Below, piece by piece: positions 5,416-7,079 of a DNA stretch of 7,079 bases (position 1 is its first letter; each line of letters opens with the position of its first letter). The notes under the pieces were generated by a model. It made no database searches. It was not told the origin of the DNA and was given only the letters and a program-made list of their open reading frames with translations. Source of the DNA: RXOA01 sp964554715. GTDB taxonomy: Bacteria > Bipolaricaulota > Bipolaricaulia > UBA7950 > UBA9294. Position numbers and translations under genes: made by a program. The stretch lies in contig CAZKPU010000111.1 of the NCBI GenBank assembly GCA_964554715.1, positions 1-7,079 of the forward strand, given 5' to 3'.

Positions 5416-6236
5416 GCTGCGAGTTCGTTTCGCACCACGAGGCCGAGCAAAGAAACCGCGCGCTGTGGGACGAGATCGCGCCGGTTCACCTGAAGGCGTA
5501 CAAGGAGGTTGCTCTCCTTCGCGAGGGATCCGAGGTGCTTGACGAGATCGAGCTACGCGAGGTGGGGGACGTACGCGGGAAGTCGCTTCTTCACCTGCAG
5601 TGCCACATCGGGAGCGACTCTCTGGCTTGGGTTCGACATGGAGCGGAGGTCACCGGTGTCGACTTCTCGGCGGAATCGATCGCCTGCGCCGAGAAGCTGA
5701 AGAACGAACTGGGACTGCCGGCGCGGTTTGTCCAAGCCAACGTCTACGACGCGCTTTCGGCAATCGATGAGCGGTTTGACGTCGTCTACACGTCGAAAGG
5801 GGTGTTGTGCTGGCTGCGCGATCTGGATGAATGGGCGCGGATCATCGCCCGTTTCCTGAAGCCCGGCGGTTTCTTCTATCTGATGGAATCCCATCCGATC
5901 CTTGGGGCGCTCGAAGAATCGTCCCCCGGCAAGCTGTCGTTTCTCCACCGCTATTTCCACCGGGCTGCGCCGAGCGTGTGGGACGACGCCGAAGGAGACT
6001 ACGCCGATCCGGACTACATCCCCGAACATCCCTCGTATGAATGGGACTGGACGGTGAGCGACATCGTCAACGCCTTGGTCAAGACAGGATTGAGATTGGA
6101 GTTCGTTCACGAGTACGAGAAGCTGTTCTTCCGGTTCTTCCCGAGCATGGCCAGCGAGGACGGACGTTGGTTCCGCCTGCCCGGCTATGAAGGCAGGCTG
6201 CCGCTGCTGCTGACGCTTCGTGCGCGCAAGCTGTAG
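5412..6236 (+). CDS. Class I SAM-dependent methyltransferase with variant motif I
   Basis: This encodes 274 residues from the ATG at 5412. The start fits the family, whose members begin shortly before an NRALWDEIAPVH-like segment (residues 15-26). The Rossmann core runs from about 55 to 160. Motif I is LHLQCHIGSD (60-69), in which the usual DxGxGxG is replaced and only the last glycine (67) is kept. The acidic residue that binds the ribose of S-adenosylmethionine is Asp84 in VTGVDFS. RFVQANVYD (105-113), FDVVYTSKGVLCWL (122-135) and FLKPGGFFYLME (148-159) supply the remaining motifs. The C-terminal part (170-274) is aromatic-rich (YEWDWTVSDI) and probably forms the substrate cap. Methyl acceptor is unknown; small molecules are more likely than nucleic acids or proteins. 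There is no signal peptide, so it is cytoplasmic. The gene is divergent from the serine hydrolase operon and convergent with the nitronate monooxygenase gene. Confidence 0.87.
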   Translation: MSCEFVSHHEAEQRNRALWDEIAPVHLKAYKEVALLREGSEVLDEIELREVGDVRGKSLLHLQCHIGSDSLAWVRHGAEVTGVDFSAESIACAEKLKNELGLPARFVQANVYDALSAIDERFDVVYTSKGVLCWLRDLDEWARIIARFLKPGGFFYLMESHPILGALEESSPGKLSFLHRYFHRAAPSVWDDAEGDYADPDYIPEHPSYEWDWTVSDIVNALVKTGLRLEFVHEYEKLFFRFFPSMASEDGRWFRLPGYEGRLPLLLTLRARKL

Positions 6237-6277
6237 GCGTAATTCACATCCCGGATCTATCTCAAGCAGCGTCCCCA

Positions 6278-6303
6278 AAAGACCGAGCTTGCAGTCAGTC
6301 TTT
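6278..6303. terminator. Short stem-loop between convergent genes (weak terminator candidate)
   Basis: AAAGAC (6278-6283) pairs with GTCTTT (6298-6303) around a 14-base loop, and a pyrimidine-rich CTTCTCC follows on the plus strand. It is placed where both the methyltransferase and the nitronate monooxygenase genes should end transcription. The stem is short and AT-rich, so confidence is low. Confidence 0.27.
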
Positions 6304-6329
6304 CTTCTCCATGACGATCTGGGCACTGA

Positions 6330-7079
6330 TCACGCAGCGTTGCTGAGGGCAGTGCGAAGTTCGTTGAGCAATTCGGCAATCAGTTCCTTGACGGTGACGA
6401 TTCTGTCGATTCGATGGGCGTTCTGGCCGCAGAAGACAAGCCCATGGTCGATGTCACCGCGATAGGCGTTGAGCAGGGCCTGCGCGATGCAGAACTTGGC
6501 CTCGGCGACTTTGCAGACGGTCAGGCAATGGTAGAGGCAGTTGATGTGGAGTTTTTCGATGGTCTCCAAGCCGTCAAGGAACTTGTTGCGAATGGCCCGC
6601 CCGGGCAAGCCGACGGGGCTCTTGATGATGACAATATCCTCTTCGTTGGCATCGATATACGTCTGCTTGAACTCCTGAGCGGCGTTGCACTCTTCGGTGC
6701 AGACGAAGCGCGTTGCCATCTGAACTCCGGATGCACCCAGAGACAGCATGCGGGCGATGTCCGCGCCGTCGAAGATTCCGCCGGCAGCGATGATCGGGAT
6801 TCTTTCCCCGAAGCGGTCCTCGTACGGTTTGACCGCCTCAACCAGCTCGGGCACGAGTCTCTCAAGGGCGTAGTCCTCTATGTGCTCAAGCTGCTCGACG
6901 GAGAAGCCGAGATGCCCGCCGGCGAGAGGACCTTCGAGGATGATCGCATTGGCTGTTCTGTCGAAGCGCTTGGCCCATCCGCGGAGGATCAACTCCGCGC
7001 CTCGGGCGGAGCTGACGATTGGCACCAGGTTCACCGATCGATCCTCGACAATCTTCGGCAGCCGCATCGGTAGTCCTGC
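6330..7079 (-). CDS. Nitronate monooxygenase / NPD-family flavin oxidoreductase, N-terminus missing at the right edge
   Basis: The frame is open to the window edge with 249 visible codons, continuing upstream of an internal Met at 7067 as AGLP. Family members have about 350-360 residues, so roughly 100 N-terminal residues lie outside. Counting from that Met, GPLAGGHLGF (46-55) holds the histidine region of the active site (His52). IIAAGGIFDG (92-101) and GASGVQMATRF (111-121) bind the FMN phosphate in a TIM barrel. The family oxidises alkyl nitronates or acts as an NAD(P)H-flavin oxidoreductase; some relatives are FabK enoyl-ACP reductases. The C-terminal part has spaced cysteines at 177, 181, 185, 193 and 213 (INCLYHCLTVCK, FCIAQALLNA, VFCGQNAHRIDRI), a cysteine-rich pattern I recall from anaerobe members and possibly a metal or iron-sulfur site. 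The protein is cytoplasmic. Its gene faces the methyltransferase gene end to end. Confidence 0.86.
   Translation of the reverse strand, partial: AGLPMRLPKIVEDRSVNLVPIVSSARGAELILRGWAKRFDRTANAIILEGPLAGGHLGFSVEQLEHIEDYALERLVPELVEAVKPYEDRFGERIPIIAAGGIFDGADIARMLSLGASGVQMATRFVCTEECNAAQEFKQTYIDANEEDIVIIKSPVGLPGRAIRNKFLDGLETIEKLHINCLYHCLTVCKVAEAKFCIAQALLNAYRGDIDHGLVFCGQNAHRIDRIVTVKELIAELLNELRTALSNAA

Noticed and set aside
5553..6326. 257-residue minus-strand open frame opposite the methyltransferase
   Set aside because: It is a shadow of the methyltransferase, whose SAM-binding motifs are clear. It has no motif or good start site of its own.
6414..7073. 219-residue plus-strand open frame opposite the nitronate monooxygenase
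   Set aside because: It mirrors the codons of a gene with unmistakable family motifs and has no recognisable protein features.

Overview
This is a GC-rich (roughly 60%) bacterial window in which every gene is a single-copy protein gene. There are no RNA genes, insertion sequences, phage genes or CRISPR arrays. Genes start with strong AGGAGG-type ribosome binding sites and use both ATG and GTG. The gene mix suggests a free-living, possibly anaerobic bacterium: an epoxyqueuosine-reductase-like iron-sulfur protein, a cysteine-rich nitronate monooxygenase relative, and exported hydrolases. I cannot place the phylum from sequence alone. An uncultured lineage such as Bipolaricaulota/Acetothermia is only a weak guess.

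Layout. (1) Positions 1-476, minus: the N-terminal part of a 4Fe-4S, epoxyqueuosine-reductase-like protein running off the left edge, preceded by a hairpin-containing leader. (2) A spacer of about 390 bases, then a plus-strand pair: a secreted Gly/Asn/Gln-rich low-complexity protein (871-1311) and, one base later, a YbjN-domain protein carrying its own export signal (1313-1837). (3) A minus-strand set read from right to left: a secreted beta-lactamase-fold serine hydrolase (5150-3567), a membrane-anchored Ntn-type linear amide hydrolase (3556-2495), and a small three-helix membrane protein (2351-1947). The first two are tightly coupled, with the stop codon of one touching the ribosome binding site of the next. 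(4) A divergent control region (5151-5411) with a palindrome, a probable minus-strand promoter and a 14-codon mini-ORF. (5) A plus-strand SAM-dependent methyltransferase (5412-6236) whose start overlaps the mini-ORF stop as ATGA. (6) At the right edge, minus, a nitronate monooxygenase family protein (6330 to beyond 7079) lacking its N-terminus.

How the genes may work together. The serine hydrolase and the Ntn amidase are both predicted outside the cytoplasm and probably act on related amide or ester substrates, with the small membrane protein as a possible partner. The low-complexity protein and exported YbjN protein look like a second functional pair. The YbjN fold resembles that of type III secretion chaperones, so a client-chaperone relation is an attractive but untested idea. 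The methyltransferase and the two edge genes show no clear functional link to these sets.
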